DNA of 5,635 nucleotides, taken from positions 1 to 5,635 of the forward strand of contig JAITBR010000050.1 in assembly GCA_031283485.1 (NCBI GenBank), written 5' to 3'. The position numbers and the translations under genes were made by a program. Shown one piece after another: positions 1-5,576 of the stretch. The notes under the pieces were generated by a model. It searched no databases. It was not told the DNA's origin and was given only the letters and a program-made list of their open reading frames with translations. This DNA is from Puniceicoccales bacterium (GTDB taxonomy: Bacteria > Verrucomicrobiota > Verrucomicrobiae > Opitutales > LL51). Every line of letters starts with the position of its first letter. Position 1 is the stretch's first letter.

Positions 1-1221
1 AACCGCCGACTTTATATCGATCCCAAGGAAGCGGAGATCGTGACTCGAGTGTTCAGGCGCTTTTTGGAAGTTCAGTCTCCGAGACAAATTGTGATGGAGC
101 TAAACGCCGATGGCTCCAAGACGCGACAGGGGATTCCGTGGGTGGTCCCGAGGATCAAATATATGTTGGGTAACTACCACTATATCGGTAAGGTCAATTA
201 CAATGGGAACGTTGTCGAGGGTGAGCAGGATGCCATCATCGATCAGGAACTGTGGGATCAAGTGCAGGAGTTTCGATGTGGAAATAAGCAAACCAATGAC
301 CGTTATACTCAAATGGAGACCGTTGCGCCTCTGAAGGGTGTGCTTCGCTGTGGCCACTGTAATTGCGCGATGGCACCGACTTATACCAAAAAGCACGGCC
401 GAAGATATTTTTACTATAAATGCCAAAAGGATTCGGAGCGAGGCATTTCGATATGCCCCGTAAAGTCGATCGGTGCGGGAGAGATCGAGCATTTAATTTA
501 TGATCAATTGGTCAAAATAATGCAGATGCCCGAGGTTTTGGTGGCCCTAGAACAACATTCTGGAATGGAAGCTAAGGCGATACTTGCCAAGTTCGATGGC
601 GAAATTTGGACGGCGATGAACAATGGCGAAAAGCGACGCCTTATCGAGTTATTGGTCGAAAAAGCAGAAGTAAGGGAAGATGGACTGACGATTGAAATTC
701 GCACCGAAGGAATTAAATCGCTGCAGGCGGAATACATTTACAAAGATAGGAGCTATGCATTTGCCCCGGCACAAGAGATCAAAGTTACCGTCCTCCCTCA
801 CGGAAATGTTAGCATCTTCATCCCACTGATATTTAGAAAGCATTCGCAGCGCCGGAAAATTATCGTGAATGGAGGCATTAGGGATTCGGCGGATTTAGAT
901 CCACTATTGGTTTCGATTGCGCGAGGACGTCATTGGCAGCGGATGATCGATGATGGGATTTTTGTGAATGGCCGGGAGTTGGCGAAGGCAGTAGGGCGAG
1001 ATCCCTCGCAAGTGGCATCCAACTTACGGATAGCGATGTTAGCCCCGGAGATCGTCCATCAAATTATCACTGGAAATGCCCCAAAAACATTGACATCCCA
1101 AACGATGCGCCGCGAAATCCCCGAGCTCTGGACAGACCAGATGGAGACCTTCCTCGGCAAAAGGGAAACCCCGTCGACACGGTCGACTTCGATAGAGCTG
1201 GCTGTGCCAGCAAAGCATTGA
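1..1221 (+). CDS. Large serine recombinase, C-terminal part (5' end outside window)
   Basis: Site-specific DNA recombinase of the large serine type, which integrates, excises or inverts DNA between short attachment sites. The frame is open from base 1, so the GTG at 40 is not the true start. The N-terminal resolvase-like catalytic domain with its nucleophilic serine (roughly 150 residues in this family) lies left of the window. What remains begins with the linker 'DPKEAEIVTRVFRRF', followed by the Recombinase domain (ADGSKTRQG, the GNYHYIGKV motif). A zinc-ribbon follows, with cysteines at 104, 107, 128 and 139 counted from the GTG at 40 (LRCGHC, YYKC, ISICP). Then come a helical segment ending in 'LIELLVEKAEVREDGL' and a helix-turn-helix-like tail from about residue 298 (HWQRM, GRELAKAVGRDPSQVASNL). 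Related proteins usually end near the 'FLG' motif; this one has about 18 further low-complexity residues. The family call is secure; whether the enzyme is intact cannot be judged. Confidence 0.93.
   Translation, partial: NRRLYIDPKEAEIVTRVFRRFLEVQSPRQIVMELNADGSKTRQGIPWVVPRIKYMLGNYHYIGKVNYNGNVVEGEQDAIIDQELWDQVQEFRCGNKQTNDRYTQMETVAPLKGVLRCGHCNCAMAPTYTKKHGRRYFYYKCQKDSERGISICPVKSIGAGEIEHLIYDQLVKIMQMPEVLVALEQHSGMEAKAILAKFDGEIWTAMNNGEKRRLIELLVEKAEVREDGLTIEIRTEGIKSLQAEYIYKDRSYAFAPAQEIKVTVLPHGNVSIFIPLIFRKHSQRRKIIVNGGIRDSADLDPLLVSIARGRHWQRMIDDGIFVNGRELAKAVGRDPSQVASNLRIAMLAPEIVHQIITGNAPKTLTSQTMRREIPELWTDQMETFLGKRETPSTRSTSIELAVPAKH
1084..1116 (+). repeat. 33-bp direct repeat, copy A (inside recombinase 3' end)
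   Basis: This 33-base stretch encodes 'KTLTSQTMRRE' in the recombinase. It matches bases 1212-1244 at 30 of 33 positions. The spacing between copies is 128 bp, not a multiple of three, so the second copy lies in another frame relative to the gene. Confidence 0.85.
1197..1211. repeat. Perfect small hairpin abutting repeat copy B
   Basis: GCTGGC, a three-base loop TGT, then GCCAGC form a perfect 6-bp stem that ends exactly where repeat copy B starts (1212). It lies in the last codons of the recombinase gene. Upstream, at 1173-1178 and 1182-1187, are two copies of the palindrome GTCGAC. No T-run follows, so it does not look like a terminator; it could belong to a recombination site, which is speculative. 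Confidence 0.4.
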
Positions 1222-1244
1222 CGTCCCAAACGATGCGCCGTGAA
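1212..1244 (+). repeat. 33-bp direct repeat, copy B (spans recombinase stop)
   Basis: Second copy of the recombinase 3'-end sequence, differing from copy A at three positions. It covers the TGA stop (1219-1221) of the current reading frame. Read in the frame matching copy A it gives 'KALTSQTMRRE' and stays open to a TAG at 1359-1361. It therefore looks like a leftover or alternative recombinase C-terminus. Confidence 0.85.
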
Positions 1245-1365
1245 GAGAAACCCCGGGAAAGGCTTGAGGTTTTTGAAAGGAACATGTATAGAAGTCGCAG
1301 AGGAGGCAAAAATATTTTTATTTTTATCTTGATTTGTCACCAATGGGAGTTTATGGTATAGATGC

Positions 1366-2613
1366 ATGTTCTTTTTCAAGAAAATTTTTTCGTTTTTATT
1401 TTTTGTTTATTACAATTTATATGCATTTTCGGCTGCTCCTCCTGCTCCTGGGTTAGGGCCTAATGTACGAATGGAAGTGGCCTTAAATGTGCCTATTAAT
1501 GCCATCGGTGGTGTTCCATTTTGGTATGCGAATCTCGTAGCTAATCCCCCAGCTCCTGGAGCACTTCCCCCTCCAGTACCTGTGTTGCCTGCAGCAGGAG
1601 TAAATGTAGCTCCAGGAGGGGGACCTGCCAATTTGGGAGCTGCTCCTGCCCAAATTGATGTTGACTCTGATACCGTAGCCGTCGATAAATTTATAAGCTA
1701 TTGCCACAACGCCTCCCTAGGCGAATTTGATCCCGCTGCTGCCGCTGCCGCTGCTGCTGCCGCTGTTCCTGGCGCTGCTGCTGCTGTTGTCGCTGCTGCT
1801 GCCGTTCCTGCTGTTGTTACTGGCCTGCAAATGAATGCATTAATCAACAGGCTTCGAGAGTTTTATTCAACGAATATTAATGATTTTAAAAATGTCATAA
1901 CCACCGCAACTTTAAACTCGGCTGATGTTCGCCATCTTTCGTTGGCAGCTATCACAGTCATATCGAGAAATACGCTACCACCAGCACCACCGACATACGA
2001 CTATCGTTCATTTTTCTTCGCAAGGATATTTAGATCTTCACAAATTCAGCTACCAGCCGGGCTTATGTGTGCTCGAAGGCTTCCTAATATTTTTTTTCAC
2101 GCATTTGGACAAAATTTTCCTGGTGGAGGTTCTCTTGCTGTTAGTAATAATATATTTCATTGGTGCATTCGTCAACAAGGCCACCCAAATCAAGCACATA
2201 CGGAAGGAGCTTTTGAAGAATTCTTACACACAGTCAAAGCAGACCCATTTCAGAATCAAATAAGATTCAACGCATTTTGCGCTGCTGCTAATGTTTTGGC
2301 TTTTATTGTTCATTTCAAAAATGAATCCCGTATATGCGAAATGTGTAAAGGCATGTATCCTACTAATATTTCTCAACATTTGCGCGATTTATTATTAGGA
2401 CCAGGAATGGTCGCACCTTTAATATATCCTAATAGAACAAAAGGGATTTATGTCCAACATGCAATAAGGAGGAAAAATATTGTTTTATTCCCGGCGGAAT
2501 TTGTTATTCTTCCAACAGTGATTCCAACTCCTAATGTAGGCGGTGCCATGCCAATGGTAAGAATTGTATTTATTATTGGATATGGTTTTAAAAATGTTGA
2601 CATCTTTGAATAA
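1366..2613 (+). CDS. Predicted exported Pro/Ala-rich protein, unknown function
   Basis: I do not recognise this 415-residue protein. It begins with a clear Sec signal peptide: basic KK at 5-6, a very aromatic hydrophobic core (FSFLFFVYY) and a likely cut after 'AFSA' (residues 20-23). Residues 24-95 are rich in proline, alanine and glycine, with recurring 'PPAPG' and 'APGGGP' motifs. Residues 124-151 are an alanine tract: ten alanines, then 'VPG', four alanines, 'VV', four alanines and 'VPAVV'. The remainder (about 155-415) looks like an ordinary globular domain and contains a CxxC pair at C324/C327 (CEMCKG). The ATG at 1366 is chosen because the signal peptide starts there and no ATG, GTG or TTG lies between it and the upstream stop at 1330; there is no well-placed Shine-Dalgarno. 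Only 19 bases separate it from the next gene, which suggests an operon. A surface or secreted protein is the likeliest role (inference). Confidence 0.8.
   Translation: MFFFKKIFSFLFFVYYNLYAFSAAPPAPGLGPNVRMEVALNVPINAIGGVPFWYANLVANPPAPGALPPPVPVLPAAGVNVAPGGGPANLGAAPAQIDVDSDTVAVDKFISYCHNASLGEFDPAAAAAAAAAAVPGAAAAVVAAAAVPAVVTGLQMNALINRLREFYSTNINDFKNVITTATLNSADVRHLSLAAITVISRNTLPPAPPTYDYRSFFFARIFRSSQIQLPAGLMCARRLPNIFFHAFGQNFPGGGSLAVSNNIFHWCIRQQGHPNQAHTEGAFEEFLHTVKADPFQNQIRFNAFCAAANVLAFIVHFKNESRICEMCKGMYPTNISQHLRDLLLGPGMVAPLIYPNRTKGIYVQHAIRRKNIVLFPAEFVILPTVIPTPNVGGAMPMVRIVFIIGYGFKNVDIFE
1735..1818 (+). repeat. GCT/GCC trinucleotide tract encoding polyalanine
   Basis: Imperfect GCY (GCT/GCC) triplet array, interrupted by GTT, CCT, GGC and GTC codons, encoding the alanine tract of the exported protein. 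The block 'gct gct gct gcc gct gtt cct' recurs in near-identical form as 'gct gct gct gcc gtt cct', so the tract probably grew by slippage or local duplication. Length changes in whole triplets would keep the gene in frame. Confidence 0.8.
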
Positions 2614-2620
2614 ATGCCCA

Positions 2621-2628
2621 AAAGGGGG
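2621..2628 (+). promoter_or_regulatory. Ribosome binding site deciding the start at 2633
   Basis: AAAGGGGG ends four bases before the ATG at 2633. It is the best Shine-Dalgarno-like sequence among the starts in this window and supports 2633 over the in-frame ATG at 2564, which would overlap the previous gene by 50 bases and bury the signal peptide. Confidence 0.65.
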
Positions 2629-2632
2629 TTCT

Positions 2633-3100
2633 ATGGACAGAAAGAGTGTTTATATTTTTAGTTGTTGTTCTTTCGTTTCTTTTTCCGCATTTGGAGCGAA
2701 ATTGGACAAGGAAGAGATCATAGTAAAGGGCGTAAGAGAAATGGAAAAAGTCTGCAATTATGCCCGTCGCTTAATCCAGAAAGCAGCCTGTGAAACAGTA
2801 GCTGACAGTGAAGATGAGGTGGTTAAAGTTTTAACAGAAGGTTATTCAGAGTATTCTGAGAATCTCAAAAATGTAAATAACGATTATAGGACTCAACGTT
2901 CTTGGTTTTGTTTGAAAAACGCTGTTGCTTATTATGGACGATACGACAAAAAGCAACCTGACTCAGAACAATCCATTAGATTTAAAAATGCTGTTCGAGA
3001 GGAAGTAGAACGCACAATTGAAGAAACTAGAAGTGTGAAAAGTGCCATTTCAAAATATTCCGATGTACGGAAGAAAGCTTTGAATAAAAACCGTCGTTAA
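2633..3100 (+). CDS. Small predicted exported helical protein, unknown function
   Basis: A 155-residue protein of no family I recognise. With the start at 2633 it opens with a signal peptide: basic R3/K4, a hydrophobic Cys/Phe/Ser core and a good signal peptidase I site 'AFGA' ending at residue 22. The two cysteines in the core (C11, C12) do not form a normal lipobox. The mature part is strongly charged and appears almost entirely helical, possibly coiled coil, and ends in a basic tail (KKALNKNRR). Three cysteines remain in the mature protein (C41, C53, C93), so one disulphide is possible. It lies 19 bases downstream of the alanine-tract protein gene and shares its terminator, so the two are probably co-transcribed. 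They may act together outside the cytoplasm, but this is inference from position only. Confidence 0.75.
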   Translation: MDRKSVYIFSCCSFVSFSAFGAKLDKEEIIVKGVREMEKVCNYARRLIQKAACETVADSEDEVVKVLTEGYSEYSENLKNVNNDYRTQRSWFCLKNAVAYYGRYDKKQPDSEQSIRFKNAVREEVERTIEETRSVKSAISKYSDVRKKALNKNRR

Positions 3101-3117
3101 ATCCGGCAGGATTTTTT
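3099..3117 (+). terminator. Rho-independent terminator after the exported-protein pair
   Basis: AAATCC, loop GGCA, GGATTT gives a 6-bp stem running into a T-run (3112-3117). It starts in the stop codon of the preceding gene. It is short but correctly placed to end the two-gene unit. Confidence 0.6.
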
Positions 3118-3425
3118 ATTTGTAATTTTTCGTTTAATATAAATCTTCCTGTTTCTTGGCAATCCTGAGTAATTGCCGGATCTTGGAGGTTAATATGCGG
3201 TCCTAGGGAGTGCGCTGAAGATAGCCCTCCTGGATCAAAAAGGGTATCGCGGATCCCCGCCAGGAGGCAGCGCTTCCTGAATCTGGATTATCAGCAGTCG
3301 CAAACATCCGATCCGAAAATTGACGCGCACATGCATCATTTTTGGGTGCTTCGTCCGATATTCTGCCTGCGCTTGATGAGAGTTCATAAAAAAGGCATTT
3401 AATTTTGCGTTTGGGGATTTATGGG
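3118..3425. other. Intergenic region with inverted repeats, no convincing gene
   Basis: About 300 bases with no supported protein gene on either strand. A 65-codon minus-strand frame (3235-3432) has no recognisable domain and no ribosome binding site. Visible structure: ATCCGGCA (3101-3108) pairs with TGCCGGAT (3174-3181); GGCAAT (3158-3163) pairs with ATTGCC (3172-3177); CCTCCTGG (3226-3233) pairs with CCAGGAGG (3260-3267). The middle (about 3170-3320) is visibly richer in G and C than the flanking genes. It could be a decayed gene, the edge of an insertion, or an untranslated RNA; I cannot decide between these. Confidence 0.4.
3226..3267. repeat. Inverted repeat in the intergenic region
   Basis: CCTCCTGG and CCAGGAGG form a perfect 8-bp stem. 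Inside it, ATC (3234-3236) can also pair with GAT (3252-3254), leaving a bulge. No T-run follows on either strand, so this is not a standard terminator. It may be a protein-binding site or part of a structured RNA. Confidence 0.45.
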
Positions 3426-3454
3426 TTGACAATTGGCGTAAAAAAGATTTAATA
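3426..3454 (+). promoter_or_regulatory. Sigma-70-type promoter for the ankyrin gene
   Basis: A perfect -35 box TTGACA (3426-3431) is followed after 16-17 bases by TTTAAT (3448-3453) or TTAATA (3449-3454) as the -10 box. Transcription would start near 3460, leaving a leader of only about 15 bases before the ATG at 3475, with no Shine-Dalgarno sequence in it. The gene is therefore expected to be transcribed independently of the upstream pair. Confidence 0.6.
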
Positions 3455-3474
3455 GTCTTGATTTAATAAATATC

Positions 3475-4086
3475 ATGAAAAGGTTTAAAATTAGTTCATT
3501 GTTGGTGGGCACGTTTTTGGTGCCCGTGGTGAGTTATGGGTCGGCGGATTTCGGTGGAACCGATGGGCAGTTTGCCGGTGTGGTTGTCAGTGATGCCGCG
3601 CTTTTTGAGGCGATCAAGGCGCAAAATATAAATCTTGTAAATTATCTCCTCGATCACGGCGCAAATGTAAATGCTCGTATGAAGGAAGTAGAATACAGTT
3701 GGGGAAATTATCCATTTAAACACTATTTAAGTCCACTCGTCGTAGCCATTCGAACGAGGAACATCGACATGGTACGTTTGTTGCTAGGGCGAGGGGCAAA
3801 TGTAAACACGGAAGGCGGCAGTGTCAATGTTCCGCTCTATGAGGCTGTTCGTAGCTGTCCTGATAATATAGTCCGTTTGCTTTTGGAACAGAAAGGAATT
3901 GATATCAATGTACGCCAGAATGTAAACATGAGTTGGGATGACTATGAGAGGGGAGAAGATCCGCATCAAGTACCAGAGACAGCACTGGGATATATAAACA
4001 AAGTGGGTATAGGAAGTGGGCCTAAAGCAGGTGAATGTTATGAAACTGTCAGATTAATGCTTGCAAAGGGTGCGCGGTCGCGGTAA
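3475..4086 (+). CDS. Exported ankyrin-repeat protein
   Basis: A 203-residue protein built of ankyrin repeats, a fold that binds other proteins and has no catalytic activity itself. The N-terminus is a Sec signal peptide: basic KRFK at 2-5, hydrophobic 6-19 (SSLLVGTFLVPVV) and cleavage near 'SYGSA' (20-24). Ankyrin units are seen at about 38-68 (LFEAIKAQNINLVNYLLDHG, ANVNAR), 86-114 (VVAIRTRNIDMVRLLLGRG, ANVNTE), 119-147 (LYEAVRS, NIVRLLLEQKGIDINVR) and a looser last unit, 169-201 (TALGYI, TVRLMLAKGA). Long loops separate repeats 1-2 and 3-4, a common departure from the 33-residue norm. The signal peptide points to a periplasmic, surface or secreted location, where it may bind host or partner proteins (inference). 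It ends 'GARSR', close to the 'GARWR' ending of the second ankyrin gene at the right edge. Confidence 0.88.
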   Translation: MKRFKISSLLVGTFLVPVVSYGSADFGGTDGQFAGVVVSDAALFEAIKAQNINLVNYLLDHGANVNARMKEVEYSWGNYPFKHYLSPLVVAIRTRNIDMVRLLLGRGANVNTEGGSVNVPLYEAVRSCPDNIVRLLLEQKGIDINVRQNVNMSWDDYERGEDPHQVPETALGYINKVGIGSGPKAGECYETVRLMLAKGARSR

Positions 4087-4107
4087 TGGGTACATAAATA
4101 AAATCCT

Positions 4108-4135
4108 AAAAAGCTGTTTAGGGCAGCTTTTTTTT
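4108..4135 (+). terminator. Strong rho-independent terminator between convergent genes
   Basis: AAAAAGCTG, a seven-base loop TTTAGGG, then CAGCTTTTT form a perfect 9-bp stem leading into a T-run to 4135, 21 bases after the ankyrin stop. The A-rich left arm supplies a T-run on the opposite strand, so it may also stop minus-strand transcripts from the HD gene. Confidence 0.85.
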
Positions 4136-4141
4136 GACCAA

Positions 4142-4176
4142 AAATGATAGGACCAACGGTAAAGTCAGTCCTTTTT
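4142..4176 (-). terminator. Possible weaker terminator after the HD gene
   Basis: On the minus strand AGGAC (4172-4168) and GTCCT (4153-4149) flank a 14-base loop, and a T-run lies a few bases beyond. The stem is only 5 bp, so this is tentative. It sits just downstream of the HD gene stop. Confidence 0.3.
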
Positions 4177-4185
4177 ATATTGTCC

Positions 4186-5481
4186 CTAGAAACTCTTCAC
4201 CACTGTAGGATCTGGATGAATCAATGGATCTGGATGCTCTGGAGTGTTTTCGAGTTTGGTCATAGTTAGCTTGATAGCTCCCCGTTCAAAGGTACGTTCT
4301 TGTCCATCACTTTCCACGGCACTTGCCTCTGCTTTCAGATCTGGTTGAATTTTTCCAGAATTAATTTCTTGGCGACTCAATGTAAACAAATCACCTGCTG
4401 CTTTGTTAAATGCATCGACCACATCCGCACCGCCAAATGCCGTAGCCAAATTTCTAATATTTTCCGACACACCGAAATGAATGTGCAGAGCATGCCCACC
4501 ATCTACACTTTCCATCTCCGTTCCAAGTAACTTCCCACCGAATTGCGGCAGGATCATTCCTCCTCCATGGGCACTCATGTCGTAATCTACCGCCATGTGA
4601 TAACCTTCCGCCACATCTGGAGAAATTGCCCCGGATTTCATTTTTGCCTCGATGAACTCATGCATAAACTTCCGGGTTTCGGTTTCAATTTCACCGGCTA
4701 AAGCTTTTCTACCATCTTCCGTTTCTATTTTCCTGAGTTTTTCACGTGCAGCTTCTACTTCTGGTGAATCTATTCCCTCTCCTGGATTGTGCGATGCTTT
4801 CCATAATGCTTCGTTGATTGCATCGTTCCTTGCTGCGATCGCATTATTTAGTCGAGCTTGAGCAGTTGTATCGTTTGGTACTGCCTTAAGTGCATTTCTG
4901 GCCGCATTTAATTCATTATCCAATTGCGATAATTTTTCTGGATTTGTCTTTTTTAAAAATGCAGTACCCAGATCGTGTTGGATACTCTGCCTTAAAGTGT
5001 CAATATTCCCATCCTTAAGATCCCTAGCTAATTTAACTAATGTCCCTAGGGTGTCAAAAAATTCAACTTCGCGGAAGATTGCCGGGCATTTCGTGTCACC
5101 CGTAACTCCCATCGCATCGACAACGGAAATAACTCCCGCAATTGCTGTCTGTCGCGCTTTTTGTGCATCCGCATCATCTCCCTCAGGAAAATTAAACGGC
5201 TGATCCAACCCAAATGGATAGCTGTGCTTCAATACCGCATCCCGCATGAACTTTCGTTCATCATCAGTAAATACACCCGATGCTTGCCCTCCTAATTCCA
5301 TATAGGCCGTACTTGCCAATGGGTGATCTTTGGCAGCTCCAAAATCTCCCTTCGCAGCATCGGTGGTGTAGCCCAAATCGTGGTCGATCATAATTTGCAT
5401 CGCCATCAGTTTCTCCTTCGCCGATACATTGGCAACCTGGTCCAAAGCGTTGAGTGTGTGTTTTACATTGCTCTGGATCAC
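4186..5481 (-). CDS. HD-domain metal-dependent phosphohydrolase-like protein
   Basis: A 431-residue protein with an N-terminal HD-superfamily signature. Such enzymes hydrolyse phosphate esters such as nucleotides using a metal bound by His and Asp. Visible residues fit the spacing: H8 (VKHTL), the H34-D35 doublet (MIDHDLGYT), H53 (KDHPLAS), H86 (VLKHSYPF) and D122 (SVVDAMG). Residues 180-260 are charged and helical (LNAARNALKAV, LNNAIAARNDAINEA), probably coiled coil. The C-terminal 170 residues, with a His/Gly-rich part at 304-336, match nothing I know. A twofold 'HPDP' motif lies near the end. The start used is GTG at 5481, without a Shine-Dalgarno. The frame stays open upstream to a TAA at 5529-5527 and encodes 'SGSDHGVRHV', which looks like part of the domain, so the 5' end may be truncated. 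No signal peptide is seen. The substrate is unknown. Confidence 0.7.
   Translation of the reverse strand: MIQSNVKHTLNALDQVANVSAKEKLMAMQIMIDHDLGYTTDAAKGDFGAAKDHPLASTAYMELGGQASGVFTDDERKFMRDAVLKHSYPFGLDQPFNFPEGDDADAQKARQTAIAGVISVVDAMGVTGDTKCPAIFREVEFFDTLGTLVKLARDLKDGNIDTLRQSIQHDLGTAFLKKTNPEKLSQLDNELNAARNALKAVPNDTTAQARLNNAIAARNDAINEALWKASHNPGEGIDSPEVEAAREKLRKIETEDGRKALAGEIETETRKFMHEFIEAKMKSGAISPDVAEGYHMAVDYDMSAHGGGMILPQFGGKLLGTEMESVDGGHALHIHFGVSENIRNLATAFGGADVVDAFNKAAGDLFTLSRQEINSGKIQPDLKAEASAVESDGQERTFERGAIKLTMTKLENTPEHPDPLIHPDPTVVKSF
4208..4236 (-). repeat. Short tandem repeat encoding HPDP twice
   Basis: GGATCTGGATG occurs at 4208-4218 and 4226-4236, with an 18-base period. On the minus strand this encodes a doubled six-residue unit (HPDPLI, HPDPTV) at the C-terminus of the HD protein. 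The period keeps the frame, consistent with a small in-frame duplication. Confidence 0.6.
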
Positions 5482-5512
5482 ATGCCGTACGCCGTGGTCG
5501 CTTCCGGAAATT

Positions 5513-5551
5513 ACCGGGTAACCCGATTATTTGATAATCCGATTACCCGGT
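5513..5551. repeat. 39-base hairpin between ankyrin and HD genes
   Basis: Arms 5513-5530 and 5534-5551 pair at 16 of 18 positions around the three-base loop TTG. Mismatches are at 5522/5542 and 5524/5540. The outer part is ACCGGGTAA with TTACCCGGT; the inner part is GATTAT with ATAATC. Read on the minus strand it lies 25 bases after the ankyrin stop, but no T-run follows, so it is not a classic terminator. It contains the stop codon that closes the HD frame upstream. It could be an intergenic palindromic repeat or an RNA stem affecting translation of the HD gene. Confidence 0.75.
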
Positions 5552-5576
5552 GATCCGTCCTTGTACTGTTTTTCGA

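Noticed and set aside
1329..1362. A promoter (TTGATT with TATGGT or TATAGA) for the alanine-tract gene
   Set aside because: The -10 match is poor at proper spacing, and the better box (TATAGA at 1357) is 22 bases away and almost touches the start codon.
1059..1379. Minus-strand frames across the recombinase 3' end and the following gap
   Set aside because: They repeat a segment only because the 33-bp DNA repeat is there; no family is recognisable.
1735..1818. Triplet tract as a CRISPR array or tandem regulatory repeat
   Set aside because: It is a coding GCY codon run with no spacers; the frame is maintained throughout.
1925..2263. A 112-residue + strand frame inside the alanine-tract protein gene
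   Set aside because: It is an out-of-frame shadow; the signal peptide and operon structure support the longer frame.
2564..2632. An upstream ATG at 2564 that would extend the small exported protein to 178 residues
   Set aside because: It overlaps the previous gene by 50 bases, places the signal peptide internally, and the ATG at 2633 has the better ribosome binding site.
3221..3290. Possible signal recognition particle RNA because of an AGGAGGCAGC stretch
   Set aside because: The surrounding bases do not fit the conserved SRP RNA core or its stem, so the match is superficial.
3235..3432. Minus-strand 65-residue frame in the intergenic region
   Set aside because: No domain, no ribosome binding site, and it overlaps the -35 box of the ankyrin promoter.
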